DNA of 64,000 nucleotides from Cenococcum geophilum 1.58 (GCA_001692895.1 KV748255.1:62001-126000); one strand, 5' to 3'; shown: positions 1-13,700, counted from the first letter of the stretch. Translations and numbers: made by a program. Notes: generated by a model not told the origin, from the letters alone.

Positions 1-3000
1 ATATCCTACCTTATAAGCCAAACAGGACTGGACCTATACCCCTAGAATCAAAACTAAAGCATATAATACCGACAAACCTTAGGAAGCTAACGATAGCACC
101 TAAAGCAAGCTCATCTAAGAGAGCTGCCTTTACCCGAGAGGAACCTGAGATCTAATTAGAATCAGAAATCAAAGACAATAATAATATCGTAGATATACGC
201 GAGTAGATTCGCGCCCTTATAGCCAGCTAGAAAACCAATCGTCTTAAAGCGAGAAATATATAAGAGACCCTATAAGAGATCCTAGAAAGCCTTACAGCCC
301 TATAAAATAGCCCAGCTTCCCCTTCTTAAAGCCCTAGCCGACCTGTTTACTCTACTAAATGTAATATACTAGGGAGTACAGATATAATAACGAAGTAATT
401 AAAGTCCGTTAAGCTTCCTAACCCCCTACCACTATCTAACAGGATAGACCCTACTTTTAAGAATTAGAGGATTTAAGTATAAGAAAAGCTCCGCGTTAAC
501 TACAACTATTTCCTTTCTAAAGAAGCTAAAATACTCTACCTCTTTAGTCGAACCACTAGGGACGCCCAACGGCACCTTTAAGCCAAGTTTAAGGACGACT
601 CCCTTATCCGATTTATATCTATTAATAAGATAATACAGCACCTAGTGGCTATTTACGTTAACCCAAACAAAGTATAGGATGCCCGTTATAACTATAATCA
701 CCTAATAATAAAACCGAACTAACCCTTTACCGAATTTTAGACTTAATTCCTACACCTTACAGAAGAAGGCTAGGTTCCCCTTAAGAACTACTAATTAAAC
801 CTATACAATAAGCTAACAATCCAGCTATAAAAAAAGATCGCTGTAACCTTAGATAACCTACCAACCTACGAAAGACTTACAGCTCGTTACCTATTATTAG
901 ACTTAGAACTAAAGCGGATTAACGCCCGCCCTAATTAGCAGAAGCGACTCCGTAATAATTAGAACTCGCTAGCTATACCTATAGAAGCTAGAGTAGAAAG
1001 ATAAGTTACGACTGCTCTTATACTAAAGGTAGTTATAACTACGCCCTAGCGAGCCTTGCCTAACTAGCTACGTACTACGCCATTAACTAGTATTTACCGT
1101 AATACTCTAATCAACCCTACCTCGGCTACGTGCTTTAACTGCAATAAGTAAGGTTACTTTACCTTATCCTGCCTGGAGCTAAAGGATATAGGCGATATTA
1201 AGGAGATAGAGGAAGGAGAAATGTCCGATAAGTCGGGAAAAGAAGAACCCTAGGGAAAGACTCCCCCCTAGGGTACCCTATTAATCTNAAANANATTAAT
1301 NTTAGTTAGTTAATNGGTNGAAAGNATTTNANNGTTNTATATATAGTATCTTAAAATGGATATAGAGTTAATATAACCGCCCTTATTAACACTAGAGCAA
1401 ATAGCTTCGCCTTTATAAATACTGCCTATATAAATAATGTTGCCAAGTTTTTAAATGCAGAAGCTATCTAACTAGAGAAGCCTGTCTAGGTAAAGGGCTA
1501 TAACGGCCAAGCCGGTCGGCCCGTTACCTACGTCTTAAAGTTGCATATTGCTCTTAACGGACGACGCCAATACGGCATCCCCTTTTGCATCCTAGACTTA
1601 GGGTCCTATAATATAATCCTTAGACGAAAATAGATGTCCTATTTTAATATTTAGTTAAACATGCAAAAAAGACGGTTTATCTAGCCGGAGGATAGACTAA
1701 GGTTACCCTCCTTTATTAGGGAGATCCGAACTAACCGCAAGACACTAGCCGCAAGGGCTGACCCTACCTACTAGCAGGATGTCCGGGCCCGTGACCTAGC
1801 CTTTGCCTAAGAGGACGCCCGCCGCGAAGCTAGAAAGAACTCCGTACTAACAAAGATACTCTCCCAAAGCGCTACGTTTGGAGAGGACTCTACGTACGGA
1901 AGCGGGACAGATAATAACGTAGATAACGTCTAAATCGCATAGATCTAACCGTTATAGAAAAGAACGTATTAATAGGATATAAGGGATAACCTCTAAAAGA
2001 TATAACAGGAGCTAAAAGGAGTAACGATAACGCTAGTACCCTAGAAGTCCCTAAAGTCATATACGCCCCTATTGTTAGTTAACCCCCCTACTATAGACAT
2101 CGTCGCAATTAGCGCTATAGTGTTCTACTTTAATATATACTAGAAGGATAATAAGGTCTTTATAACAAGCCTATATAAAATTAACCGAATTATTAATAAT
2201 AGAGAGGAAAGGCTAGATAAGGAAACCGACGAGGAACTAGTTAAACGCCTCCTTCCTACCATTTATATAGGCTATAAGGATGCATTCTTAAAGGCGGCCT
2301 TAGATAAGTTACCCCCCTACTAGACATACGATTATAAGATTTAATTAAAGGCCAATAACTCGCTAGGCTATAGCCCCCTCTACTATTAATTAACGGATAA
2401 GCTAAAAGTAATAAAGTAGTACTTAATTAACAACCTAGATAAAGGGTTTATCGAGCTAAGTTAAGCCCCTTTTGCTTCCCCTATCCTGTTCATAAAAAAG
2501 CCTAATAGAGGCCTTTGTTTTTGTATCGACTATTAAAAGCTAAACGCTATTACTTAAAAGGACCAGTATCCTATTCCTTTAATTAACGAGACCCTTATAT
2601 ATCTAAGCTAGGTAAAGATCTTTACTAAACTTAATATCTACTAAGCTTTTTACCAAATTAGGATAGACCCTGTATCTAAAGATTTAATAACATTCTATAC
2701 CCGCTATGGTTCCTATAAATATAAAGTTCTTTCTTTTAAACTAATAAACGGACTGGCTACGTACTAAAGGTATATAAATGATGTTCTTTTTAATTACCTT
2801 AATAAATTCTGCACGGTATACCTAGACGACATTCTTATATACTTAAACGACGAACTTAAGCATTAAGTTTATGTTAAGAAGGTCCTAGAGAGACTATAGA
2901 ACACGGGCTTATAAGTCGACATTAAGAAATATAAGTTTGGGGTAAAACGTATAAAATACCTTGGGTTTATTATAACTATAGAAGGAATTAAGGTTAACCT

Positions 3001-5380
3001 TAAGAAGGTAGAGGCAATCCGTAACTAGAAGCCCCCTTATATAGTAAAAGGAATCCAGTCCTTCCTTAGTTTTTGTAATTTCTACCACCGGTTTATCCGT
3101 GACTACGAAATTGTGGCAAAACCTCTTATATAATTAACTAGGAAGGATACGCCTTTTATCTTTAATAATAGCTATAGGGAGGCCTTTAAAGAGGTAAAGG
3201 ATCGGCTTATCTCTTCCTTAATCCTTTATTACTATAACCCGGACCTTAAATTAATGCTAAAAACAGACGCCTCTAATAGGGTCGTAGTGGGAATCCTATT
3301 ATAGTTATATCTAGACAGCAAATAGTACTCTGTGGCTTTCTTCTTAAAGATAATGGACCCGGCTAAGTGTAACTACGAAGTATATAATAAAGAAATGCTA
3401 GTTATTATTCGATTACTCTCCTAATAGCGCGTAGAGCTTAAAGGTATAAACTCCCGGATTAAGATATATATAGATTATAAAGCCCTAGAGTACTTTATAA
3501 CTACAAAGCAGCTTATAGGGCGATAAGCCCAGTAGGCCGAAATACTCTCCTAATTCTTCTTTACGATTATATATCGTTCTAGTAAGTAAAACTCTAAGGC
3601 TAATGCCTTAACCTAAAGAGAATAAGATATAGGACCCTAGGATGAGCTAAAGACCCAATATTAGACGCGCGCCCTCCTCTATCTAGAATAGCTCGACCCG
3701 CGGATCCTTAAGGAGCTAGACTCCTAGTAAAACGAGCTAGCACCGATAGAGAAGTCCTTAAATAAGCTAATAGGGCTAATTAACCGCCTCCTAACTGTAA
3801 ACCGCATAGCTAATGCCCTAAGGGCCCTCTACGAATAAGCCGTGAAAGGAGACCCCGATTTTAAGACGGAGGAAGGATTGCTCCTATACTAGGAGCGGCT
3901 TATAGTCCCTAATGTTAATAATCTACGGACCGAACTAATCCGCGAAGCTTATTGCTAAGTCTTTACGGCATACCCTAGCAAGAACAAGACCCGTAAAATC
4001 ATTAACTGCCGCTACTACTGGCCGAGAATAGTTGTGGATATTAATTAATATATACGGAACTGTAAAGACTGTTAAAGAGCTATAATCCCACGGGATAAGA
4101 CCCTAGGACTACTTAAGCTACTCCTAATACTAGAGCGCCCTTAGTAGTATATCTTTATAGACTTCTATAAANTACCTAGGGACCGTNANGGATANNATAT
4201 NGTTATAGTTATAGTTAACCGCTTTAGTAAACGCCNNTTNTTAATTCCNTNTTATAAGAATATTAATGCTAAAGAGGCAGCCCGGCTATATGTCCATTAC
4301 GTCTACTAAATCTACGGACTACTAGATACTATTATATCTAATTATAGGCTATAGTTTATATTGGCCTTCTGGAATAAGTTTACCCAGATCTTAGGCATTA
4401 AGCTAAAGCTTTCTATAGCTTATCACCCCTAGACAAACGGTTAGATAGAGATTATAAATTAGTACCTAGACTAGAGGCTTAGGCCCTTTATTAACTATTT
4501 CTAGGATAACTAGTCTAAACTACTACCCTTAATGGACTACGCGCAAGTAACCCTACCCTATAACTCTATAGGGTTTGCCCCGATTTAGCTAGAAATGGGA
4601 TACTTACCCCGCACAAGCTTTGACTAGAAAAGGCTAAAAAAAACCCCAGACTATATAAGAGAAGCTATCCTATGCTAAGGCCTAACAGTACGCCAAATAA
4701 TTAGAGGAGGCCTAGACGGTAGCCCGTAAGAACCTAGAAAAAGCTTAGAGGTTAATAGAATAGTAGGCGAACAAACACCGTTAAGAGCCCGATTTTGCCC
4801 CTAGCGATATAGTCTAGGTTATAATAAGGAATTAAAGGACTGAACGACCTAGCCATAAGCTGGACTACTAGATGGTAGGACCGTATAAGGTTCTTAAGAA
4901 GATAGGCAACTTATATAAGATAAGGCTCCCAGACTTAATTAGGGTTTACCCTATTTTTTCGCCAGATAAGTTACGGAAAGCTGTAAATAACCTATTGCCT
5001 AGACAAAAGAACGAGCCTCCCCTACTAGTTTAAGTAAACGGTGACAACGAATAGGAGGTTAACGAAATACTAGCCTATAAGATAGTACGGGGAGCGCTAA
5101 AATACCGTATCTAATAGAAGGGCTACGATCCTAACCTAACCTGGTACCCTGCGTAGAACTTTATAGGCTACCCCTAGAAGTTTAAAGAATTCTATAACTA
5201 ATACCCTAATATGCCTAGACCCCCGAAGTACCTAGACGAATAGATAAAATGCTAGTATAATAAAGACGATAAGTTACCGGAAGAACATAGGGACAAAAAC
5301 GCCCTAAAGCCCTAATATAGCTGTCCGCCAAATTCTGCTATATTCTGCCGTTTTCTGCTAGTACCGTAAAATTTCAGATA

Positions 5381-5440
5381 TCTAGGAACTTCGACCGCCG
5401 GTTAAAGTTATCTAATTGTTAGATCCGTGCTAAGACTTTT
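5381..5440 (+). repeat. double-hairpin module, copy in chromovirus D
   Basis: An inverted repeat at 5387-5409 (10-nt arms around a 3-nt loop, one mismatch and one wobble pair) is followed at once by a second short inverted repeat at 5410-5424 (ATCTAA / TTAGAT) and by GTGCTAAGACTTTT. It lies in the 3' untranslated part, about 200 bp before the LTR. Closely matching copies are in the copia elements and in chromovirus A. Confidence 0.75.
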
Positions 5441-5628
5441 AGCGGCTACTCTTTCTAGCCTAGTGCTTCCACTTAGCCTATAATCGCCCTTTGTACTTAG
5501 TTAGGACGGACTCGTATCCCTTTATCTCCTTATCTTATATTTTTATAATCCTACGTTTATAAGCCTAGTGCTACCCTATTTTTTCTAACTAAGCCTAAGG
5601 GCAGGCTTTCTTTTAAAGAGGGGGGTGA

Positions 5629-5838
5629 TGTAACGGCGCTATCGCACGTTACCTGCCAAATTCTGCCATATTCTGCTAACCTGCGATTGGCCCGCCTAAA
5701 GCTAGCGCCTTGGCGGCTTACCCTATATATTTGTTTACATCGGTCCTGGCGACCCCTTTTCCTTCTCTTTAGCTTAGTATCTTCGTAATATAGCATTCTA
5801 CAAGCTTCGGTTTAGAGGCATTTGTACGAGCCGTAACA
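5629..5838 (+). repeat. 3' LTR of chromovirus D
   Basis: A 210-bp LTR that starts TGTAACGGC and ends GCCGTAACA, giving near-perfect terminal inverted repeats. It directly follows a purine-rich tract (TTTTAAAGAGGGGGGTGA, 5611-5628) that would prime plus-strand synthesis. Copia sequence starts immediately after it, so D inserted into the copia fragment; CTAAG at 5839-5843 is the presumed target duplication, whose partner lies outside the window. Confidence 0.85.
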
Positions 5839-7325
5839 CTAAGTTTAATAAAGTTCGCATCTTTAAGTTAAGAATAGTTAATGAGATTAAAGGTAAAGCT
5901 ACTAACGCCCTATTTAAAAAATTAAGGCTTATTATCTAAGGTTACAATAATAATAGTAAGGAGGTAATTCTTACGTAATCTCCTATAATTTAACGAGCTA
6001 GTTAATAAGTTATTATTATATTAGCTCCCTTCTTAATAAAGAATAGAATAGCGGTCTATTTATGAGATATTACCTAGGCCTATACCTAATTAAAGACGCA
6101 CCTTTAGCGCTTAATATTGGTATACCTTCTAGAGTAAATTCGCTACTAATATCCCAAAGATATAATTATAGTTGTGCTTAAGCTATTATACGGAATTGTA
6201 AAGGTAGGAACTTATTAATAGGCTACCTATAGCAAGCACTATAAAGAGAAGCTTTTAATAACTATATCTATATTTAATCCCTACTTCCTTATTATAACTA
6301 CAGAAACTCTATTTAGAATTATTGGCATATAAACTAACGATATAATTATCTTAGGAGACGACTAATTCTTAGCTCTTAAAGAAGATAAGCTAGTAAAGGC
6401 AAATCTTATANTAAAGCTAAAGAAAAAGCTTAATTTAATAATACTATTACTCTTTAATAAATACATCCTCTCCCTAAATAAGGATTCTATTACTTTATAC
6501 TAGAAGGGTTAAGGTAAGAAGATTAACGTTATTAATATTAATTCTCTAAGGCAAAAATATATAGAGCAACGCGCTTACGGAGCTTATATTACTTCTATCT
6601 ATTAACCTAAGGCTTTATTTAATCTCTCTATTGCCACCTAACACTAAGAACTAATTAAAGATAATATTCTTACCCTAAATAAACGTCTTTCTTAGTAAAT
6701 AAACTATCTTGACTGGGGACTATACTACGTGCCTATTAATCTTCCTACCACTAAGCTCTTTATATTTGTTAATGGATCGTTTATAAATAATAAAGATTTT
6801 AGCTCTTAGTTAGGATATAAGATTATTATTATAAATAAATCTACTAAAGAGAATAACTTTATAATTTATAGTAATCTTATCTATTAGAGCTTAACTAAGA
6901 GTAAGCGCGTTACTTAAAGCGTTCTAGAGTTAGAGATATATAGAATAGTTGGCGAAGTTAATATAGTAATTACAATTGGAACTACCCTAAAGATAATTAT
7001 AGATCGACTTAAACTTCTTGCTATCCCTATAATTATATACACTAACTTATATTCCCTCTATAAGTGTTTAGTTAAGCTTAGTACTATAAAGGAAAAGCGC
7101 CTTATAATTAATATTATAGCACTTTAACAATCCTATAAGCGTTAAGAACTCTTTAAGATTTAATAAATTAATGGCTAAGATAACCTAGTAGATGTAATAA
7201 TAAAGGCGAACCTAAATAAGGCATTAAAGACGTTTATTAATATAAATACTCTATATATATAAGTTAAAGGTTAGGTTAAAAGGGAGTCCCTAGAAATTTC
7301 TTAGTTATATAAGGTCTTAAGATGT

Positions 7326-7385
7326 CTAGGAACTTTAACCGGCGGTTAAAGTTATCTAATTAGTTAGATTCTCTTGCCAAGACTT
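7326..7385 (+). repeat. double-hairpin module, copy in copia fragment
   Basis: Perfect 10-bp inverted repeat at 7331-7353 (arm AACTTTAACC, 3-nt loop), then a second perfect one at 7354-7369 (ATCTAA, loop TTAG, TTAGAT), then TTGCCAAGACTTT. It sits between the end of RNase H and the G-tract at 7391-7402. Confidence 0.85.
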
Positions 7386-7442
7386 TTTTTAGAGGGGGGG
7401 GGTATAACATTTTATAGACCCTAACTTAACCTAGCTAATTAG

Positions 7443-7469
7443 GATTTTCCATCCCCAGGATGGAAAATC
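7443..7469 (+). repeat. 12-bp-stem hairpin in copia 3' region
   Basis: Arm GATTTTCCATCC, loop CCA and a perfect complementary arm. The homologous site of the complete copia element (about 10635-10662, other strand) keeps one arm and has lost pairing in the other. Confidence 0.7.
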
Positions 7470-7686
7470 GCTATTAGCTCGCTTACTACTAGCGCCTTAG
7501 CGGCCCTCCGAATAAAATATCTACCTATAACTCCTAAGTAAGAAAGCACCACGTGCTAAGACACAAATTTTTAGGATAGCGAGACTTATATTATAATAGC
7601 AATAGTAAGTAAGGAGGGTTAATATTTATTACGCTAGTCGAGCGGTATATATATATTAATAGCAACCGTAAAAGAAGAGTTGCTAG

Positions 7687-7791
7687 TATTAGGAATATAG
7701 GCAAGTTACTATTACGTGCGGCAAGTTGCCGTTACGTGTTACCGCGGCACTAGTGTAGCGAGGAGCCTTAGGCTCCTCGCCCCCCCCCCCC
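7687..7791 (+). repeat. truncated copia 3' LTR ending in a C-tract
   Basis: Matches the first part of the 167-bp LTR of the complete copia element (start TATTAGGAAT against TGTCGGGAAT there). It keeps the internal GC-rich hairpin (stem GCGAGGAGCC, loop TTA, 7758-7780), but right after the second arm the remaining ~70 bp of LTR are missing and a run of C (7780-7791) joins straight to chromovirus A. The copia LTR hairpin may have stalled replication or sequencing here. Confidence 0.7.
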
Positions 7792-10249
7792 TAATAAATA
7801 TATAATAACAATTATTATACTATCTACAAACCGTAGCTACGTAATATCCCCTTGTATAACCAACAGTATATTTATAATAACGCTAGATACCTCTCTATTA
7901 TATATAACGCCACCTAAGTCTCTATACCCCTAGCAACTTTACCTAATAGGAACCCCTACTAAAGCAGCGATAATAAAAGCTATAATAACTAAACCTAAGC
8001 TGCTACTATAGGGTCTAATATATATTACCCTAATCCTTTAATCTTTTAAGGAGACCGTAAGAAATATAGCCACTAGAAGATATAAATCTATAAAAAAAAC
8101 TAACTTAAAGCGCCTGCCTTTTTCCTATAGAAGATATTAAGATTAGTTATATTATTGGGCAAATAAAGGGTATATTATTTAATAGACTTTTCGCCTAATA
8201 GGAGACTAATAGCCCCTAGAAGTAGCAGTCCTACTAAAAAGTCCTTAATAATCTTAACCTAATATACCGTAACTATAACCTATTAGCTACTAGCCGAGCT
8301 AAACTATATACCCTAAAGATAAGCCCTATTAAATTATTTAACGAATTTTATATTAAATTCTAGAAATATACTAAAGCCCTTACCTAATATAATACTAAAG
8401 ACTAGGAGGACCTCCTTAAAAAAGTTACTTATTACCTTAGTTACGCAGCCGCCAGCTATAACTATAACGATATTTATAATATAGTAGCAGCTCTATAAAA
8501 GATTAAACGACAACTAAATTAGATTACTACTACTAATTTTTACCCTAAAACTTCTCTATAAAAGCCTTCTGGGCCTATTAAACCTATATATACTAAGCTA
8601 CTAACGCTAACTACCTTAAATACTACTAGAGCTAATATTAATTTCTCTATACCAACCTTCTTATAAAAACTCCTAGATAGAGAGTATAAGCTACTTTAAA
8701 AACTAGAACGCTGCTATAGATGCCGTTAAAAAGGCTATTATTGCGATAACCTAAACTACCTAATAGCTAGGTTTAGTAGCCGCCGCCTAATACTTAACCT
8801 AATACCCTAAATACCAAATACGTTATTATATACTATTACCGTATAAGACAAAGATATAGTAATAGCGGTAGAGTTGGATACGGAAGCGGAAAATACTAAG
8901 TTCTAGCTTTAAGTCGCAAGTTAAGACGCCCTAATAATAAAGGAATCTATATATTAGCTTACTTAATAAATAACTTAGTAAAGATAAATAGACGGAAATA
9001 GATAGTTTTACCTATAATAGGAACTACTACTAAAAAAACAATATAAAAGCCGTTTTATAATTAATTGCGAAGCTATTAATAAATTTATAAATACCTAATT
9101 TATACGCACTTATAACCTACCTACCTTACCCCTTACTAAAGCCCGCGCCCTATAACTTACTAATAGTAGTTATACTATATAGAAGATTACCTATATAGTA
9201 TAACTCCACTTAAATATAAATAGGCACTAGGAAAAACTTTAGGCCTATATTATACTACTTACTAACTACCCTATTATCCTTAAAATAAACTAGCTTAAAT
9301 AATATAACCCCACCATTAACTAGAAGAAGAGAGAAGTAACCTTTAACTTTAAATACTGCAGAGAGACTTGCCTAGGGCATAGCTTAGCCGCCTCTATTTA
9401 CTCCCTAGGATATTAACTTAAAAACCCCTTTATTACCCTACTTATAACTAATTACTACTATATAAGTACCCTAGCCTTCTACTATATAGTATATAAGAAA
9501 GGCTAAACCATTGCTATAGCTTTCTAATTACGACTATATAAGCTTAATAAAGAATAAGACTACGTCCTCTATAGTAATAGAATAGATATAGTTAACCTTT
9601 TAGAAGATAACGCCTCTACGAAACTCTACAGACTTTTACCTTTAGACTTTAAAAAGTTTATAAAGCTTAAAAAAGGACTTACTAACGAAGAACTCCGCAA
9701 GCTCCTCCTTAAGAGGTACTATAACTTTACTAATATATGCTTATAAAAGGGTGTAGATATACTCCCCCCATATTAAACTAATAACTATACTATTAACATT
9801 AAATAAGGAAAAATGCTATCTTATAAAAGACCCTACATAATATTAAAAGACCCTACATAATATTAAAAGATAAACTTTTAATTATAAAAAAGTATATTAA
9901 CAAGCACCTTAATAAAGGATTTATTCGTCCTAGTATATTACTAGTAGCTACCCTTATCCTTCTCACTAAGAAGCTAGGAGAAGGTATTTAATTCTATATT
10001 AACTATAGAGGACTTAACACTATTACAATTAAAAACTAATACCTAATACTACTTATATATAAGACCTTTAAGCGGCTTAGTTAAGCTAAAATCTATACTA
10101 AGCTTAATATTATTACCGCCTTTAACTATCTCTAAATACGGGAAGGTAATAAATAGAAAACCGCATTTATATTACGCATTGGCTAATTTAAATATACCGT
10201 TATACCCTTTAGCGTATATAACGGCCTAGGCACCTTTTAAAGCTATATT
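7792..10249 (+). mobile_element. Ty3/gypsy chromovirus 'A', segment 1: gag, protease, RT fingers
   Basis: First of three pieces of one RIP-mutated chromovirus. Gag spans about 8100-8800 and ends with a knuckle-like C-Y-R-C ... K-G-Y-Y segment near 8710-8745. A protease signature (V-E-L-D-T-E-A, from D-T-G-A) is near 8868-8890. RT begins near 9900 (F-I-R-P-S, then Y-I-N-Y-R-G-L-N near 9990). The frame stops at 10249 inside RT, at the point where the complete copia element is inserted, and resumes at 19505. The 5' LTR and leader are missing at the C-tract junction (7780-7791). Confidence 0.88.
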
Positions 10250-10416
10250 TGTTAGTTATACAGAGTGACTCACTAATAACGACTACTCGAGTAGGTTATA
10301 GTGATGTTGGTTAATAAAGCTTATTAATTGGAAATAAAGAAGGGCGAGGAGCTTAAAACTCCTCGCCACGCTAGTGCCGCAGCGTCACGTGACGACCGCT
10401 TACCTCATTCCCGACA
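10250..10416 (-). repeat. 3' LTR of complete copia element
   Basis: Read on the minus strand it starts TGTCGGGAAT and ends AACTAACA; 167 bp, the same length as its partner. It contains a strong GC-rich hairpin (10343-10367). The preceding purines (AAAAGAAGAG on the minus strand, near 10425) fit a polypurine tract. A second G-tract lies farther upstream at about 10690. Confidence 0.85.
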
Positions 10417-10727
10417 CTAGTAACTCTTCTTTTATAGTTGCCATCTATATACAAATACCGCTTAACTAGCGTAACCAATATAAATCCTCCTTACTTACTA
10501 TTGCCATTGTAATATAAGTCTCGCTACCCTAAAATTTGCCTCTTAGCACGTAGTGCTCTCTTACTAAGGGGTTGTAGGTAAATGTCGCATTAGGGCCGCC
10601 AAGGCGCTAGTTATAAGCGAGCTAATAGCGATTTTCTATCTCGGGGATGGAAAATCCTAATTAGCTGGTTAGAGTTAGGGTCTATAGAATATTATACTCC
10701 CCTCTTTAAAAAAGTCTTGGTAAGAGA

Positions 10728-10790
10728 ATCTAACTAATTAGATAACTTTAACCGCTGGTTAAAGTTCCTAGATATCTTAAGACCTTATAT
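10728..10790 (-). repeat. double-hairpin module, copy in complete copia element
   Basis: On the minus strand: a 10-bp inverted repeat with 3-nt loop (10744-10766; perfect arms, loop AGC instead of GGC), then ATCTAA / TTAGAT (10728-10743), then AAGACTTTTTT. Same order and position relative to RNase H as in the copia fragment at 7326. Confidence 0.85.
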
Positions 10791-13700
10791 AACTAAGAAA
10801 TTTCTAGGGACTCCCTTTTAACCTAATCTTTAACTTATATATATAGAGTATTTATATTAATAAACGTCTCTAGTGCCTTATTTAGGTTTACCTTTATTAT
10901 TACATCTACCGGGTTATCTTAGCCATTAATCCATTAAATCTTAAAGAGTTCTTAACGCTTATAGGATTACTAAAGTACCATAATATTAATTATAAGGCGC
11001 TTCTCCTTTATAGTACTAAGCTTAACTAAATACTTATAGAGGGAATATAAGTTGGTGTATATAATTATAGGGATAATAGAAAGTTTAAGTTAATCTATAA
11101 TTATCTTTAGGGTAGTTCTAATTGCAATTACTATATTAACTCCGCTAACTATTCTATATATCTCTAATACCAAAACGCTTTAAGTAATATACTTACTCTT
11201 AGTTAAGCTTTAATGGATAAGGTTGCTATAGATTATAAAGTTATTCTCTCTAATAGATTTATTTATAATAATAATCTTATATCCTAACTAGGAGCTAAAA
11301 TCTTTATTATTTATAAATAATCTATTAATAAATATAAAGAGCTTAGCGGTAGGAAGATTAATAGGCACGTAGAGTAATCCCTAATTGAGATAGTTCATTT
11401 ACTAAAAAAGACGTTTATTTAGGGTAAAAACGTCATCCTTAGTTAGTTCCTAGTATTAGGCGGCAATAGAGAGATTAAATAAAGCCTTAGGTTAATAGAT
11501 AGAAGCAATATAAGCTCCGCAAGCGCGTTACTCTATATATCCTTACTTTAGGGAATTAATGTTAATAATATTAATCTTCTTACCTTAACCCTTCTAGCGT
11601 AAAGCAATAGAATCCTCATTTAGGGAGAGGATATATCTATTAAAAAGTAATAGTGTTGTTAAATTAAGCTTTTCCTTTAGCTTTACTATAAGATTTACCT
11701 TTACTAGCTTATCCTCTTTAAGAGCTAAGAATTGGTTATCTCCTAAGATAATTATATTATTAGTTTATATACTAATAATTCCGAATAGGGTTCCTGTAGT
11801 TATAATAAGGAAGCAGGGATTAAATATAAAAGTAATTATTAAAAGCTTCTCTTTATAGTGCTTACTATAGATAGCCTACTAGTAAGTTCCTACCTTTATA
11901 ATTCTATATAATGGCTTAAGCATAACTATAATCGTATCTTTAGGATACTAGTAGCGAATTTGCTCTAGAAGGTATACCAATATTAAGCGCTAAAGGTGCG
12001 TCTCTAATTAGGTATAGGCCTAAGTAATATCTTATAAATAGACCACCATTCTATTCTTTATTAGGGAGGAAGCTAGTATAATAATAACTTACTAACTAGC
12101 TCGTTAAATCGTAGGAAATTGCATAAGAATTACCTCCTTACTATTATTATTATAACCTTAGATAACAAGCCTTAATTTCTTAAATAGGGCGTCGGTAGCT
12201 TTGCCCTTAATCTTATTAACTATTCTTAACTTAAAGATACGAACTCTATTAAACTTAGTAGGGTTATACTTCTTAAATTTAAAAACTCCTCTCGTAATAA
12301 GACCATCAATCTCCTACTTATTAGATACTTAAAAAGGAGCTCTTAGAGTTATAATATAACCTTCCTTTTAAAGCTGTTTTATAAGTTTAAAGTTAGCCTT
12401 CTCCTTAGCTATTATAAAGGCCATTAATAGCTTAACTCTATTCTTAATAGCGGTAATAAATTGCTCTTTAAAATTAATAAGATATTAGCAATTTCGTAAT
12501 CCCTTTAGGCGACCTCTACCGCGTTATAGTTGCGGTGTATCTACTATAATTATATTAGGATTATAGTCGCCTTTTAAAGCACGTTAATTATAGTTCTCCT
12601 CTAAAGTATTTTCTATAGCATCCTACAAAGGCTTAGAACTATTATCTTTATAGTAAGGCTTAATAATAATTAAATGGAATTAAGTGGGTCCGTAAGGCAT
12701 CTAAATAGTATAAGTTTAACTATTAATTATAATAAGTTAATATAGGCCTAACTACCCTCCCTTTTTACGCTATACGCGTACCTTAGACTAGAGTGGCAGA
12801 TTAAGCGTAGTTAAGGTATTTAGGCNATTTCTTATTNCTAGTNCNTTNTTAACCTAGNNTNTNGCNTAGAGANGTTATACCTCCTTTATTGCNTTATAAA
12901 TAGCCTTAGCTTATTATATAATAGAGGGAGATAGTAAAGAATTATTAGTTATTTAAGGGTAGGCGCTAAAGATAAGCAATATAGGTATAAGTCTATCCAG
13001 GCTAGCGGAATTATTAACGGCTTTAACAGCTATTTATAAGGTAAGTTCTTTACTAGTATCCTCTAGTTTTAAAGAAATAATCTTATATATGCAGCGTAAT
13101 AGCGTATAATATTATTCTACTTTTCTAATACTATTATATACCTTAATAGGGACTTCCTTAACCTTAATTGCTATTACCTTTATCTATTATTAAAACTCTA
13201 TAAATAAGAAGTTCTTTCTTACGTTATAGATAATTTAATTAGGGGGTCCTAGGTAGATATTAATCTAGTATAATTATAGGGTATCCTATACGTTTTTAGC
13301 TAATATATCCTTTAAGAAACGTACGGCTTAGAAAGAGGTTAAGAAGTTAATAACTTAGAGTACTAGCTTACTGCTAAGGTATATAACGTTAATAATAATA
13401 TAGAAGTTAAAGTTATAGTTATCTTTAAGGCTAAACTTAAATCGGCTAGGGGACTTCTAGTTTATTTAGTAGTAATAGTAGTACTTTATAAGATGCTTAA
13501 TCGCCTTAACCTTAACTTTATAGCCTACTCGCTAAAGGACCCTAAGCAGTTAGTAAATAGATAGGTAGCTAAAGTGACGGTATAGTTAACGTAACTCTAA
13601 TTTAGTTAAGTAGCTCTAAGCAACACTCTTTTCTAGTTAATAAAGGAGTAACTAAGGGTAACCCTATTTGCGTATAACGGGCACCTAATTATCTCCCTAA

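Larger units (their letters stand above)
1..5838 (+). mobile_element. Ty3/gypsy chromovirus 'D', RIP-degraded, 5' end outside window
   Basis: Decayed gag-pol of an LTR retrotransposon. Visible in order: gag with a CX2CX4(H)X4C zinc knuckle at 1131-1172 (its His codon now Tyr); aspartic protease around 1381-1415 (D-T-G changed to N-T-R); reverse transcriptase about 2470-3000 with F-C-I-D-Y near 2517 and an intact Y-L-D-D-I-L-I-Y near 2818-2841; RNase H from about 3260; integrase with an H2C2-like zinc region about 3930-4080 and a core after 4150; a chromodomain about 5050-5200 (K-G-Y-D-P-N-L-T-W). Frames are broken by many TAA/TAG at former Gln/Trp codons, so no protein is made. The chromodomain places it among chromoviruses. 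It ends in a polypurine tract (5611-5628) and a 3' LTR. Clusters of N near 1287-1335 and 4171-4255 are unresolved bases. Class is certain; the family name is not known. Confidence 0.93.
5839..7780 (+). mobile_element. Ty1/copia fragment: RT, RNase H, 3' region
   Basis: RIP-degraded copia pol. Reverse transcriptase occupies about 5840-6480; the conserved R-D-I-T-Q-A-Y-T-Q stretch typical of fungal copia RT is readable near 6065-6090 and the DD motif near 6355-6365 (G-D-D). RNase H follows (V-D-G-S-F-like segment near 6770, D-N-P-A-D-like segment near 7178-7195). The same sequence occurs inverted at about 10690-12260 in the complete copia element, which confirms family and orientation. The 5' part was displaced to the left by insertion of chromovirus D. 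Downstream lie a double hairpin (7326-7385), a G-tract (7391-7402), a further hairpin (7443-7469) and a truncated LTR. No intact frame. Confidence 0.9.

Noticed and set aside
7402..7686. Start of the copia LTR at TATAACATTTTATAG after the G-tract
   Set aside because: The complete copia element shows its LTR to be the 167-bp segment with TGTCGGG...AACA ends and ATATT duplications; the segment after the G-tract is 3' untranslated region.
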